A program made the position numbers and the translations under genes. Shown here in pieces: positions 46,834-56,132 of a stretch of DNA of 64,000 bases. The stretch covers positions 2,604,001 to 2,668,000 of the forward strand of contig CP007152.1 of the NCBI GenBank assembly GCA_000831005.1. The letters run 5' to 3'. The stretch's first letter is position 1. Each line of letters starts with the position of its first letter. Source of the stretch: Marinobacter salarius (lineage in GTDB: Bacteria > Pseudomonadota > Gammaproteobacteria > Pseudomonadales > Oleiphilaceae). The notes under the pieces were generated by a model. It was not told where the DNA came from, ran no database searches, and worked only from the letters and a program-made list of their open reading frames with translations.

Positions 46834-47384
46834 ATGATGACCTTGAAGAACACATTCGCACTGCACATTGTCAGCCTGGCACTGGCGTTCTGGCAGCCGG
46901 CAGCCATGGCCCAGGACAATAGCGAAGCCGAAACCGGCGACGGTGCGGTCTCGTTGAGCGTTGAAGAGCTGAAAAAGCAGGTGATCCGCCTGAACCGGGA
47001 CCTGTTCATTCTGGAAGAGGACCTGCTGTATCCCGCCAGTACCAGTTTGCGGTGTTTCTCAGCCTCGACACCGGCGAATTCCTCAAACTGGACTCGGTTA
47101 AACTCAAGGTCAATGACGAAACCGTTGCCGCGCACCTGTATACCGAGCGCCAGGCCAAAGCATTGCAGCGAGGCGGTATGCAGCGCCTGCACATTGGTAA
47201 CCTCAAGACGGGCGAGCACGAGGTGACGGTGTTTGTTGAGGGCATTGGCCCGGACAACCGAGCTTATAAGCAGGCCGCGACCTACCAACTGCAGAAGGAT
47301 ACGGATACCGCCGCCCTGGAGGTCCGCATCCGCGACCGCTCATCTGATTACCAGCCCGAAGTGGCGATTGTTGAGTGGGAGTAA
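46834..47384 (+). CDS. Periplasmic coiled-coil/beta-sandwich protein (one frameshift)
   Basis: About 183 residues. After a signal peptide (LALAFWQPAAMAQ) comes a short coiled coil (SLSVEELKKQVIRLNRDLFILEEDLL), then a predicted beta domain: FAVFLSLDTGEFLKLDSVKLKVND, GMQRLHIGNLKTGEHEVTVFVEG, YQLQKDTDTAALEVRIRD. The frame breaks near 47043 (YPAST continuing as QFAVFLSL). I do not recognise a named family. Its position between barrel genes and TPR genes, and the LxTGxH-type beta pattern, suggest a periplasmic structural part of the envelope machine. Confidence 0.65.
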
Positions 47385-47392
47385 CGCGGTCC

Positions 47393-49418
47393 GTGATTGA
47401 GTGGCTGAACCGAATGACGACGGGCGCCCCGGCGGGACTGACTCTTGCCGGTACGCTTGCGGCGTTGCTTCATGGTCCGGTGGCTGTGGGTGATGAACTG
47501 CCGCAGCGCGCAAGTGATCCTGCCTATGGTGTGGCTCTGTATGAGTATTATCAGGCAATGCGTTTGAGGCGCTGACCCGCCTAAACGTGGCCTCCGCCGA
47601 AGGCGGCATCGATGGTCATGGTGACCATCCGGCCCTCGTAGAGGGCGGCCTGATGCTGTCCTACGGTATGACCCACGAAGCCGGCGCGCTGTTCCGGGAG
47701 TTACTGGACGAGAACGCAGCGGTGGCGCCGGGCACCCGCAACCAGGCCTGGTTCTATCTGGGCAAAGTGTTCTACCTCGAGCAGGATTCGATTGCGGCAC
47801 GAGATGCCCTTGAGCGGGTGGATGACGAGCTGTTGCAGGCCGAAAGCGACGAGCTTTACCACGAGTGGCTGTACCTTCGGGGCCAGCTGGCCCTGTCCGG
47901 AACGGCCGGGACCAGTGGCGAAACCGTTGACGAACTGATCGACTCGCTGCCAGAGAGCTCACCCTGGCGTGCTTACCTGCATTACAACCAGGCGGTTGGC
48001 ATGCTGTCTGAAGGCCAGACGGAAGAGGCGATGGACGCTTTGGCCAGCTCGATAGCTTGCTTGGCGAGCTGCCCGAATTCGAGCCGCCGTTAGCCAACGA
48101 AATGTCGGCACTTCGGGAGCGGGTAAAGCTCTCCATCGGTCGTCTTCATCTCAGCAGAGGTGATTTTGCCGGCGCCATGGCCAGCCTTGAGCAGATCGCC
48201 CTGGACGGCGTGTTTTCCGACCAGGCTCTGTTCGATTATGCAGTTGCAGCCTCTCGCGAAGGTAGGGCGGGCCTGGCGTTGCAAGCGTTGAATACCCTTC
48301 AACAACGCCCTCTGTTCACACCCTGGCTACAGCAGGTGCCTTATGCCCGCGGCTTCCTGTTCGAGCAGATGGATCGTCAACAGCAGGCGCTGCAGGCGTA
48401 CCGTGAGGCTGCCAGTCATTACCAGTCACTGAGTACTCGCCTGTCGGATGAGCGGGAGCAGCTAACCGAAGCGCGATTGATCGAGGCGCTTCGCTTCGTG
48501 CGTGAGGGCGATAGTCCCGGGCAGCCCGGATCGATGGAGGCGGAGATGGTTCGTCCCGAACCGGGAGAAACAACCGTACTGACCGATGCCTATGGGCGTG
48601 TAAAGGTCCGGCCCGGGGATTACAGCCTGGCTGGATTGTTGGCGACGGAGTCCTTTCAGCTGTCCCTGCGTGATCTGCATGAACTCTATCGGTTGCGCGA
48701 TTCCCTTGGCCAATGGCAAACGCAGTTGGAATCCTTCGATATCATGCTGGAAACCCGTGCCCAACAGCGGGAGCAACGTATCCGCGAGACCCGCGACGCA
48801 CTTGATGCGCTCAACGCGGATCAATGGCTGGCGCGACAGGCTGAGTACCGCAGCGCTATTGAAGACGCGTTGGCCAGAGAGGATCTGCGCTTCTTCATGA
48901 CGCAGGAACAGCACGAACTGGCGGACCGACTGGCGCAGGTGGAAAAGACCCTGTCGCAACTGCCGGAGGACGAATCCACCCGCAAACAGCGTGAAACCTT
49001 CCAGCGGATGAACGCCTATTTTAACTGGCGCATTGCCGATGATTACGCGGTCAATCGTTGGGCTGCCGAAAAGCAGCTGCGGGAACTGGACCGGGCCATG
49101 GAGGTGTTCGTCGATCAGCGCGCGTTGATTGAACAGGAGATGGCATCGGGTGGAGAAAATCAGGCCCTGGCAGCCCGGGTAGAGGCCCGCCAAGTCGCGC
49201 TGCAACGTTTGCAGGGCGAGTTGGACAAGGCACTCTCGGCAGCACGAACGGAACTGCTCACCCTGGTGGATACTGAACTGCAGCAACAGAGCCAGGAGGT
49301 GCAGGGGTACCTCAGGGCAACCCGTCATGCAGCGGCAAGATTGGCGGACACGCTTTTCCTTGGTCGCAATGGTGCGGCGGCGAATCCGGCCACCGAAGCG
49401 GGAGGTGACCGTGACTAA
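47393..49418 (+). CDS. TPR and coiled-coil periplasmic protein (two frameshifts)
   Basis: About 675 residues. A signal sequence (LTLAGTLAALLHGPVAVG) is followed by TPR-like helices (NQAWFYLGKVFYLEQDSIAARDAL, SLPESSPWRAYLHYNQAVGMLSEGQTEEAMDAL, SDQALFDYAVAASREGRAGLALQAL, YARGFLFEQMDRQQQALQAYREA) and a long coiled coil in the C-terminal half (ETRAQQREQRIRETRDALDAL to the end). The frame breaks near 47562 (YYQ to NAFEALTRL) and near 48050 (SSIACL to LLGELPEFEPP). GTG at 47393 was chosen after a GGAG site. Such TPR/coiled-coil proteins form the periplasmic shaft of Agl-Glt-type machines; that role is inferred from context. Confidence 0.72.
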
Positions 49419-52290
49419 GCCGGTAATCCGCAGGCGCCTGGATACCCTTCTGCCAGTGCTTATCGCAGGCCTCCTCGGGGGCTGCCAGTCGCTTTCAATG
49501 CCGGATGTATTCGGCGGTGGGGATGACAGACAGCCCCAGCCGGGGACTCTGGCCACTCTTCAATCCATCGAGGAAACCATCGAGCCTGCGCCGGATACCC
49601 GGGGCGGTACCAGTGAAGTATCTCTGGGGGAGGTGATGGACAGTTACCGCGCCTTGTTGCCTCTGTTGGAAGACCCCGCCAAACAGGTTGCCGTACGTCA
49701 CCGGCTGGCGGACCTGGAATTCCAGCGTGCGGAAAACAAGATGGTTGAAACCGCAGAGGATGAGATGGCCGGGGCTATTGAAGCCTATGAACAACTGCTG
49801 GCTGGGTATCCGGAGCGGCCCGGTAATGATCAGGTTCTTTACCAGTTAGCCCGCGCCTACGATCTGCGCGGCATGAGCGAAGAACACCTTGCCACACTGA
49901 CAACGCTGGTGAGTGAGCATCCGGATTCGCAATTCTGGGTCGAGGCGCAGTTCCGGCGCGGTGACCTGCTGTTCAGTAATCGCCGGTACACCGAGGCTGA
50001 ACAGGCGTTCCGCACGGTGATCGACGCCGACCCGGCCAGAAGGGACGACGCCTCGTTCCTGGTCAACGCCCACTACATGCTGGGCTGGAGCCAGTTCAAG
50101 CAGGGGAGTTATCGGGAAGCCCTGTTCAGCTACATCAATGTGCTGGACCTGGTCATGCCGGAAGAGCAGGACGTGGAATCCGTCGGGCAGGAATACCGCA
50201 CCATGATGGAAGACCTGTTCCGCGTATTTGGCCTGTCACTGTCTTACCTGGACGGTGCGGACACCCTGCAGGCCATCTTCCGTGAGACCGGCGAGAAACC
50301 CTACGAAATCCTCGTGTATGACCGCTACAGTGACCTTTTGCTGGAGCGGGAACAGTACACAGACGCCATTGATGTATTCGAGCGCTACATCGATGCGCGG
50401 CCACTGAGCCCATGGGCGCCCCGGTACCACATGCGTATCATCGACACCCTGGCACAGGCCGGCTTTACCGCTGACATACCGGATCGCAAGGCGGCGTTTG
50501 TTCGGGACTACGGCATTCACAGTGCCTACCTGCAACAGGCGGATGACGAGACAGCGTTCTATATCGGGCAGCAGCTGGAAGAGCTGATCCCGGAGCTTGC
50601 CAATCGCCACTATGTACTGGCGGGCGAGACAGAAGGTTTGGAATCGGATGAGCATTATCGTCAGGCGGCGGTGTATTACGAGGCCTTCGCGGATACCTTC
50701 CCGGCCCACCCCCGCACACCGGAGATGCTGTTCCTGCTGGGTGAAACCCATGTAGAACTGGCTCAGTGGCCGGAAGCTATCGAAGCCTTTGAACGTGTGG
50801 CCTATGACTTCCCATGGGAGGGAGAACCACCCGAACGCGCCGCTGAGGCAGGCTATGCGTCGGTACTGGCCTTCCGCGAATATGCCAAAACCTGGCCCCG
50901 TGAGCCCGCTGAAACCTACAATGATTACACCGAGTTCCAGCAGCTGAATCGTCAACGATTCGTGAACGCCTTTCCCGACGACCCTCGCTCGGAAGAAGTG
51001 CTCTACATTGCCATGCAGCACGAATTCGAGCGCTATCGCTATGGGCAGGTGGTTGAAATGGCGGATCGCATGATTGCCCGAGTTCCCGCGCCCGGGGCGG
51101 ATATCCTCACGGAAACCTGGTTGCTGAAAGCCCACAGCCTGTTTGAGCTGGCCCGATACGCCGAGGCGGAAACCACCTATCAACAGGCCTTGCGCGTCAT
51201 GGCAGAGGCCGATGAGCGGCGGCCGGATGTCATTGAAAGCCTGGCCGCGTCCGTTTTCCGTCAGGCGGAAGCGCTGGCGGATGCCGGTGATACCGCTGGA
51301 GCGGTTAGTGAATTCCTGCGTGTGGGCGTGGTTGCGCCCACCTCGGCTCTGAGGGCCAACGCTGAATACGATGCTGCCACCCTGCTGATTGAGCTTAGCC
51401 ACTGGCAGGATGCCATCGATGTGATGGTGGCGTTCCGGACCCGCTACCCCGAACACGAACAAATCGATACCCTGCCAGCGCGCCTGGCACTGGCCTACCG
51501 CGAGACAGAGCAGTGGGAGAAAGCCGGGGATGAGCTGAACAACCTGATTGCGATGGCCACCACGGACGAGGAGAAGCGCGAGAACCTGCTGATCGCCGCG
51601 GATCTGTACGAACGTGCGGGAAATACTGGCAAGGCCATCGACACCTGGCGGCGGTATGCCAATACCTATCCGGAACCACTGGACGTTTACATGGAGGCCG
51701 CCAACAGCCTGGCCGGCCTATACGACGGGATTGGCGACGACAGCAGCCGCCGTTTCTGGCTGCGCAAGCAGATGGAGACCGTGGACGACAATCCCGACGA
51801 GGCGGACGACCGCATGCGTTACCTGGCGGCCGAAGCTTCGGCGATCCTGGCCCGGGAAGCACTGGCCTATTACGACAGCATTCGCCTGACCTTGCCGCTG
51901 AATCAAAGCATGGCAGCCAAGACCGAGGCACTGGAAGAGGCCGTTACCGCCTACCAGAAAACCGCGAGTTACGGCGTGTCGTCCTTCTCCACCGAAGCCG
52001 GCTATCAGATTGCACACATCTACGCGCGCCTCGGTCGTGACCTGATGGAGTCGGAGCGACCAGAAGGATTGTCGGAACTGGAGTTATCCCAGTACGAGCT
52101 TTTGCTGGAAGAGCAGGCCTACCCGTTTGAGGACAACGCCATCGACATTCATGAACAGAACGCCAGCCGCGCCCGCAACGGCATTTTCGATGAATGGGTT
52201 CAGCGCAGTTACGAAGCCCTGAAAACCCTGCTTCCGGGCCGCTACAACAAACCTGAAATCACCGTAGAGGTTGTCGATGAGCTGGGTTAG
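49411..52290 (+). CDS. Large TPR lipoprotein (AgmU/GltD-like context)
   Basis: A 959-residue lipoprotein made almost wholly of tetratricopeptide-type helical repeats. GTG at 49411 follows a GGGAGG site and overlaps the previous gene by 8 bases; the signal ends in the lipobox LLGGC. Repeats are clear in DQVLYQLARAYDLRGMSEEHLATLTTLVSEHPDSQFWVEAQFRRGD, FLVNAHYMLGWSQFKQGSYREALFSY, MLFLLGETHVELAQWPEAIEAFERVAYDFP and many others. It is likely a periplasmic scaffold. In gliding myxobacteria a TPR protein of comparable size (AgmU/GltD) holds this role, but sequence homology could not be tested. Confidence 0.8.
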   Translation: MTKPVIRRRLDTLLPVLIAGLLGGCQSLSMPDVFGGGDDRQPQPGTLATLQSIEETIEPAPDTRGGTSEVSLGEVMDSYRALLPLLEDPAKQVAVRHRLADLEFQRAENKMVETAEDEMAGAIEAYEQLLAGYPERPGNDQVLYQLARAYDLRGMSEEHLATLTTLVSEHPDSQFWVEAQFRRGDLLFSNRRYTEAEQAFRTVIDADPARRDDASFLVNAHYMLGWSQFKQGSYREALFSYINVLDLVMPEEQDVESVGQEYRTMMEDLFRVFGLSLSYLDGADTLQAIFRETGEKPYEILVYDRYSDLLLEREQYTDAIDVFERYIDARPLSPWAPRYHMRIIDTLAQAGFTADIPDRKAAFVRDYGIHSAYLQQADDETAFYIGQQLEELIPELANRHYVLAGETEGLESDEHYRQAAVYYEAFADTFPAHPRTPEMLFLLGETHVELAQWPEAIEAFERVAYDFPWEGEPPERAAEAGYASVLAFREYAKTWPREPAETYNDYTEFQQLNRQRFVNAFPDDPRSEEVLYIAMQHEFERYRYGQVVEMADRMIARVPAPGADILTETWLLKAHSLFELARYAEAETTYQQALRVMAEADERRPDVIESLAASVFRQAEALADAGDTAGAVSEFLRVGVVAPTSALRANAEYDAATLLIELSHWQDAIDVMVAFRTRYPEHEQIDTLPARLALAYRETEQWEKAGDELNNLIAMATTDEEKRENLLIAADLYERAGNTGKAIDTWRRYANTYPEPLDVYMEAANSLAGLYDGIGDDSSRRFWLRKQMETVDDNPDEADDRMRYLAAEASAILAREALAYYDSIRLTLPLNQSMAAKTEALEEAVTAYQKTASYGVSSFSTEAGYQIAHIYARLGRDLMESERPEGLSELELSQYELLLEEQAYPFEDNAIDIHEQNASRARNGIFDEWVQRSYEALKTLLPGRYNKPEITVEVVDELG

Positions 52291-52875
52291 GTCATTCCAG
52301 GGGTGGACGCGAGTGGGCCTGCTGCTGGCTGTCGTGCTGGTGGCCGGTTGTGCGTCCTCGCCCAAAACCGACCCGGCAGATGTGGCGGAGGCAGAGCGCC
52401 AGGCCCGGGAGGCCGAGTTAACGCAGGACTTCAGCGAGGCGGTTGCTTGCTCAGGGGAGGGGATACCGATAACGCGCGGAACCTGTTTGAACAGATCCAT
52501 CAGGCCGACCCAGAGCGAACCGGACCCTTGGCCAATCTCGGCATTATTGCACTGCAAGAGGGCAACCCCGAAGCCGCTGAAGGGTATTTCCAACAGGTGC
52601 TTGAGCGCGACCCGCAACACAGCGCAGCGTTGACCCATCTCGGAGTCATGGCCCGGGAGCAGGGCGAGTTCGAGCACGCTGAAACGCTTTACCGGCAAGC
52701 CCTGGAAGCCGATCCGAATCACCTGCCGGCCATGCTGAATCTGGCCATCCTGCTGGATATCTACCTCGGCCGGCTCGAGGAGGCTTTGCCTCTCTACGAG
52801 CAGTATCAGTCGCTGGCGGAAGAGCCGAATCCGCGCCTCAAGGACTGGATATTCGATGTCAGGAACCGCTTATGA
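52277..52875 (+). CDS. Small TPR lipoprotein (one frameshift)
   Basis: About 199 residues. The signal peptide ends in the lipobox VLVAGC. After a charged linker (PADVAEAERQAREAELTQDF) the frame breaks near 52445 and continues in three TPR units: DNARNLFEQIHQADPERTGPLANLGIIALQEGNPEAAEGYFQQVLERDP, AALTHLGVMAREQGEFEHAETLYRQALEADP, and AMLNLAILLDIYLGRLEEALPLY. The start overlaps the large TPR gene by 14 bases and the stop overlaps the next gene by 4 bases, so all are co-translated. Confidence 0.8.
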
Positions 52876-53189
52876 CCGCTAGAAAACACCTACTCAGTCT
52901 ATTGCTGTTGATCATCGCATTTCCCTGCGTCGCCCAGGACGGTGTTGTAACGATCGAAGGCACGCGGATCCGGGGCGACCAGGAAGTGCCGACAGTGCTT
53001 TACCTGGTGCCCTGGCAGGCGCCGGCGGTGCAGTCACTGGCCCGGCCGGACGAGCAGTTGATGCTCCAGCGCCCTATTGCGCCGCTGGAGCGCCAGGAAT
53101 TTCAGCGGCTGGTGTCCTATCATCAGTATTTCCGCACCTCAGCGGAGGATTCGACGGTGTCCGGACGTCCTGACTCAACGTCAGAGTGA
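52872..53189 (+). CDS. Small exported protein of the envelope operon
   Basis: A 105-residue protein with signal peptide LLSLLLLIIAFPCVAQ and a short mature part (VTIEGTRIRGDQEVPTVLYLVPWQAPAVQSLARPDEQLML, then RQEFQRLVSYHQYF). It has an ATGA overlap with the TPR lipoprotein gene. The GTRIRGDQEVPTVLYLVPW core looks like a conserved strand motif, but I do not recognise the family. It is the last gene before a 135-base gap. Confidence 0.7.
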   Translation: MTARKHLLSLLLLIIAFPCVAQDGVVTIEGTRIRGDQEVPTVLYLVPWQAPAVQSLARPDEQLMLQRPIAPLERQEFQRLVSYHQYFRTSAEDSTVSGRPDSTSE

Positions 53190-53324
53190 GACGTGTGTCA
53201 CACATTGTCTGTGCACATACGCATGTAAAAACAAACCGCTACAAAGACTTGCGTGAACTTACCCCCACCGGGGCCGTTGCCGCATACACTAGCCAGCAAA
53301 TACGGACTATGGAGTGCCCTGAAA
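53190..53324. promoter_or_regulatory. Gap inside the envelope operon
   Basis: The only spacer longer than 30 bases in the run from 43.5 to 56 kb. It includes GTGTGTCACAC near 53192-53203 and an AT-richer segment at 53220-53250, then CCCCCACCGGGGCC. It may carry an internal promoter for the ExbB-ExbD-ExbD-TonB genes, letting the motor be expressed apart from the structural genes. No firm promoter elements were assigned. Confidence 0.35.
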
Positions 53325-54038
53325 ATGATTGAAACTGCCGTTCGCTTCTTCCAGGAAGGTGGCTTTTTCATGTATCCGATCGCCATCGTGCTGATTATCG
53401 GACTCATCGTTGCCGCTGAACGTTACATATACCTGTCTGCCCAGAAGATCACTAATCGTCGTGATTTCAACCGGTTGCACCACATGATTGGTGGTAAGGA
53501 TCTTAAGGGCGCGCTGAACTACGCTACTGAGTCTGGCAGTGCCATGGCCTCCATGATCGGTTTCGGCCTCCAGCGCCTGGCCCGTCGCCAGTCCCGGGAA
53601 GAGATCGAGTACGCGATGGAAGAGGGGCTTCTGGAAGTCATGCCCCGCCTTGAGAAGCGTACCCAGTATCTGTCTACGCTGGCCAACATTTCCACGCTGA
53701 TGGGCCTGCTCGGCACCATCATTGGCCTGATCGCGGCCTTTACCGCGGTTGCTGCGGCGGACCCGTCTCAAAAGGCGAGCCTGCTGTCCCAGAGTATCTC
53801 CGTAGCGATGAACACGACGGCCTTCGGCCTGATGTCTGCGATCCCGCTGCTGTTGATCCACTCAGTGCTCCAGACCAAGACCAACGAAATCATCGACAGC
53901 TTCGAGATGGCCGGCATCAAGGTGCTGAACCTGATCACCGACGGAACAGGCGCAAGGCCGCAGGCACCGGCTGCCGCCGCTGCCCGCCCAGCAGAGCCTG
54001 CTTCCCGTGCGGCCAACCCCGCCGGGTCAGTGGCGTAA
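53325..54038 (+). CDS. MotA/TolQ/ExbB-type channel protein (AglR-like context)
   Basis: A 237-residue inner-membrane protein. TM1 is GGFFMYPIAIVLIIGLIVAAERYIYL, then a cytoplasmic helical region (LQRLARRQSREEIEYAMEEGLLEVMPRLEKRTQYLSTLAN), and the signature helices TLMGLLGTIIGLIAAFTAVA and VAMNTTAFGLMSAIPLLLIHSVL, all ExbB hallmarks. It forms a PMF-driven motor with the two ExbD proteins that follow. The C terminus is Ala/Pro-rich. The ATG at 53325 has a GGAG site about 10 bases upstream; the frame is open further upstream. Confidence 0.92.
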   Translation: MIETAVRFFQEGGFFMYPIAIVLIIGLIVAAERYIYLSAQKITNRRDFNRLHHMIGGKDLKGALNYATESGSAMASMIGFGLQRLARRQSREEIEYAMEEGLLEVMPRLEKRTQYLSTLANISTLMGLLGTIIGLIAAFTAVAAADPSQKASLLSQSISVAMNTTAFGLMSAIPLLLIHSVLQTKTNEIIDSFEMAGIKVLNLITDGTGARPQAPAAAAARPAEPASRAANPAGSVA

Positions 54039-54062
54039 CGGTTCAATCAGGGAGCTAAAGCC

Positions 54063-54559
54063 ATGAGGCGTAAGCATCGTCGGCTTCGCAGCGAAGCGGA
54101 CCTGGATATCACACCGTTCATGAACCTGATGATCGTGCTGGTTCCGGTCCTGCTGCTGAATATGGTGTTTGCACACACCAGCGTGCTGGAGCTGAACTTC
54201 CCAGATGTGGATAGCAGTTCCGTAGAAGAACAGAAAGAACTCCAGTTACAGGTCGTCATTTTCGAAGACCAGCTTGTGGTGTCCGACAACCAGGGCGGCG
54301 TGATCAAGACCATTGCCAACCGCGAAGCGGCCCACGACTTCGAGATGCTCGGTAAGGTCATGAAGGAGCTTAAGGGCAGGCTCCCGGACAAACGCAACAT
54401 CATCATTATGCCGTCCAGCGATACCTCTTATCAGACGCTGGTGTCGGTCATGGACAAGGTGCGCTCTTACGAAGCGGTTGTCGCAGGTGATGTCGTTGAG
54501 GCCGAGCTGTTCCCCGAGATCTCACTGGGCGACGCACCGAAGAGGCTGAACAGTCATGA
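54063..54559 (+). CDS. ExbD/TolR-type protein 1 with Asn in place of the channel Asp (terminal frameshift)
   Basis: About 165 residues with one N-terminal membrane helix (ITPFMNLMIVLVPVLLLNMVF) and a periplasmic domain (LQLQVVIFEDQLVVSDNQG, IIIMPSSDTSYQTLVSVMDKVRSY). In ExbD/TolR the helix reads TPxxDxxLVLL with an essential Asp; here that position is Asn. A one-base break near 54540 displaces the true stop: corrected, the protein ends APEEAEQS with TGA at 54557-54559, overlapping the next ATG. Without correction it would run to 54761. It should pair with the second ExbD, which retains the Asp. Confidence 0.85.
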
Positions 54560-55056
54560 AAGAGTCTGCGAAAGCCAAACGCCTGAAGCGCCATCATCGG
54601 CGGGGCAAACAACAGAGCAAGCTGAACCTGGTGTCGTTGATGGACATCTTTACCATCCTGGTGTTCTTCCTGATGGTGAATTCATCCTCCGATGTGCAGG
54701 TGCTGAACCAGGACAACGCCATCAAGCTGCCGGACTCCAGTGCCCAGCAGCCCCCGGGTGATGTGCTCGCGCTGACGGTCACGGACAACGATATCCTGGT
54801 GAACGGCCGTGTTGTGATGAAGCGGGACGTGCTCCAGGCCTTTAGTGGTCAGGTAGAGCCCGCCCTGAAAGAAGAGCTGGATTACCAGGCCAGCCGTTCC
54901 AGTGCTCCGGCGCCGGATGCAGGTCGGCCCATCACTATTCTTGCCGACCGCGAACTGCCCTATGAGCTGCTGAAGAAAATCATGTCCACCTGCGTGGACG
55001 CGGGCTACGCCAGTATTTCGCTGGCCGTAAACCAGAAAACAGAGCAGGGAGCCTAG
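54556..55056 (+). CDS. ExbD/TolR-type protein 2 with intact channel Asp
   Basis: A 166-residue protein with a basic N terminus (KRLKRHHRRGKQQSK), one membrane helix with the protonatable Asp (LVSLMDIFTILVFFLMVNSS), and a periplasmic domain with the usual two-sheet pattern (DVLALTVTDNDILVNGRVVMKRD, ITILADRELPYELLKKIMSTC). It has an ATGA-type overlap with ExbD1 and ends 2 bases before the TonB-like start, so stoichiometric production is expected. Confidence 0.92.
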   Translation: MKESAKAKRLKRHHRRGKQQSKLNLVSLMDIFTILVFFLMVNSSSDVQVLNQDNAIKLPDSSAQQPPGDVLALTVTDNDILVNGRVVMKRDVLQAFSGQVEPALKEELDYQASRSSAPAPDAGRPITILADRELPYELLKKIMSTCVDAGYASISLAVNQKTEQGA

Positions 55057-55058
55057 CT

Positions 55059-56072
55059 GTGGCAGAGTATCGTCAGGGATTGCCCTGGAATCAGGAGGCG
55101 GGAGAACGCAAGCGCTTGTTTGCGGTTGCCACCCTCGTGGTCCCGCTATTCCTTGTGGCGGCCGCGTACATCACCTGGGTTGAGTTGCCGGAGCAGGACC
55201 GCAAAGAGCGTGAAGCCCTGCCGCCGCAATTGGCGAAGCTGATTGTTGAGAAACAGGAACCGCCACCACCCCCGGAACTGAAAGCGCCGGAACCCGAGCC
55301 TGAGCCCGAACTTGAACCAGAGAAGCCGGAACCGAAAGAGCAACCCGTTGCCGAACCCGAGCCCCAGGTACAGCCGCCCGCGCCGGAGCCTGAGCCAGAA
55401 CCCGAACCCGAACCCGAGCCCCAGGTGGCGGAGAAGCCGGAGCCAACGCAGCAGGATGTCGAAAAAGCCCGGGAAAAGGCAAAAAACACCGGTATCCTCG
55501 CCATGGGCGATGAGCTCTCCAAGCTGAGTGCGCTGGGTAAATCCGTCAAACTGGATACACCGGCCACCGTCACAACGGCCGAACCAATCGCCCGCAAGAC
55601 GGGTGATACCCTGGCACAAAAGGCTAACACCGGCCGCAGCTCCGGCGTGGATGAATCCGGCCTGACCCGCGAAACCCGCGAGGTTGCGCTGGCAGAACGG
55701 CAACGAGCCCAGGTAGAGGAAGCGGAAGAAGTGGTCGCCCAGGCGAAAGCCGCCGAGCGTGAGCAGCAGGCCGCTGCCAGCAAGCGCAGCCGCGAAGAGC
55801 TCCGTCGCACCATGGACGCCAACAAATCGGCCATCTACAGCATCTACAACCGCGAACTGCGCCGCAAACCCTCACTGCAGGGTAGCGTGACGCCGGAACT
55901 GGTGATCGAAGAGAATGGGGCGGTCTCAAGCTGTTCGGTGGTGGAATCCACCCTGAACGAGCCAGCCCTTGAAAAGAAAATCTGCAACCGCCTGCGATTG
56001 GTGGATTTCGGCGCCCGCCCGGGTGTCGACAGGACGACTATTCGTTATCCGATCGAACTGCTCTCTGGTTGA
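55059..56072 (+). CDS. TonB/AgmX-type energy transducer with AgmX/PglI-like C terminus
   Basis: A 337-residue protein: a short cytoplasmic N terminus, one membrane helix (LFAVATLVVPLFLVAAAYITW), a long Pro/Glu repeat (about residues 68-128) suited to cross the periplasm, a charged helical coiled-coil region (LAERQRAQVEEAEEVVAQAKAAEREQQ), and a C-terminal domain (MDANKSAIYSIYNRELRRKP, GSVTPELVIEENGAVSSCSVVESTL, LEKKICNRLRLVDFG) of the AgmX/PglI type. The C-terminal domain carries two cysteines. It is the last gene of the run; start GTG 2 bases after ExbD2, terminator just downstream. It likely transmits motor movement to the periplasmic/outer-membrane parts. Confidence 0.85.
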   Translation: MAEYRQGLPWNQEAGERKRLFAVATLVVPLFLVAAAYITWVELPEQDRKEREALPPQLAKLIVEKQEPPPPPELKAPEPEPEPELEPEKPEPKEQPVAEPEPQVQPPAPEPEPEPEPEPEPQVAEKPEPTQQDVEKAREKAKNTGILAMGDELSKLSALGKSVKLDTPATVTTAEPIARKTGDTLAQKANTGRSSGVDESGLTRETREVALAERQRAQVEEAEEVVAQAKAAEREQQAAASKRSREELRRTMDANKSAIYSIYNRELRRKPSLQGSVTPELVIEENGAVSSCSVVESTLNEPALEKKICNRLRLVDFGARPGVDRTTIRYPIELLSG

Positions 56073-56092
56073 GCGGACGCTATTGGCTACCG

Positions 56093-56116
56093 AGTCCCGG
56101 CCACCAGGCCGGGACT
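56093..56116. terminator. Hairpin after the TonB/AgmX gene
   Basis: Perfect 10-base-pair stem (AGTCCCGGCC) with an ACCA loop, 20 bases after the stop of the envelope operon and 16 bases before the stop of the convergent GFA gene. There is no T tract; it can serve both strands. Confidence 0.7.
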
Positions 56117-56132
56117 AACCTGCAATCAGCGA

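Noticed and set aside
50236..51462. Long minus-strand frame (408 codons) opposite the large TPR gene
   Set aside because: Antisense shadow of the repetitive TPR coding sequence; no signal, motif or ribosome-binding site supports it.
53192..53203. CRP-like site (GTGTGTCACAC) in the gap before ExbB
   Set aside because: It is palindromic but lacks the TGTGA-N6-TCACA spacing, so I do not assign it.
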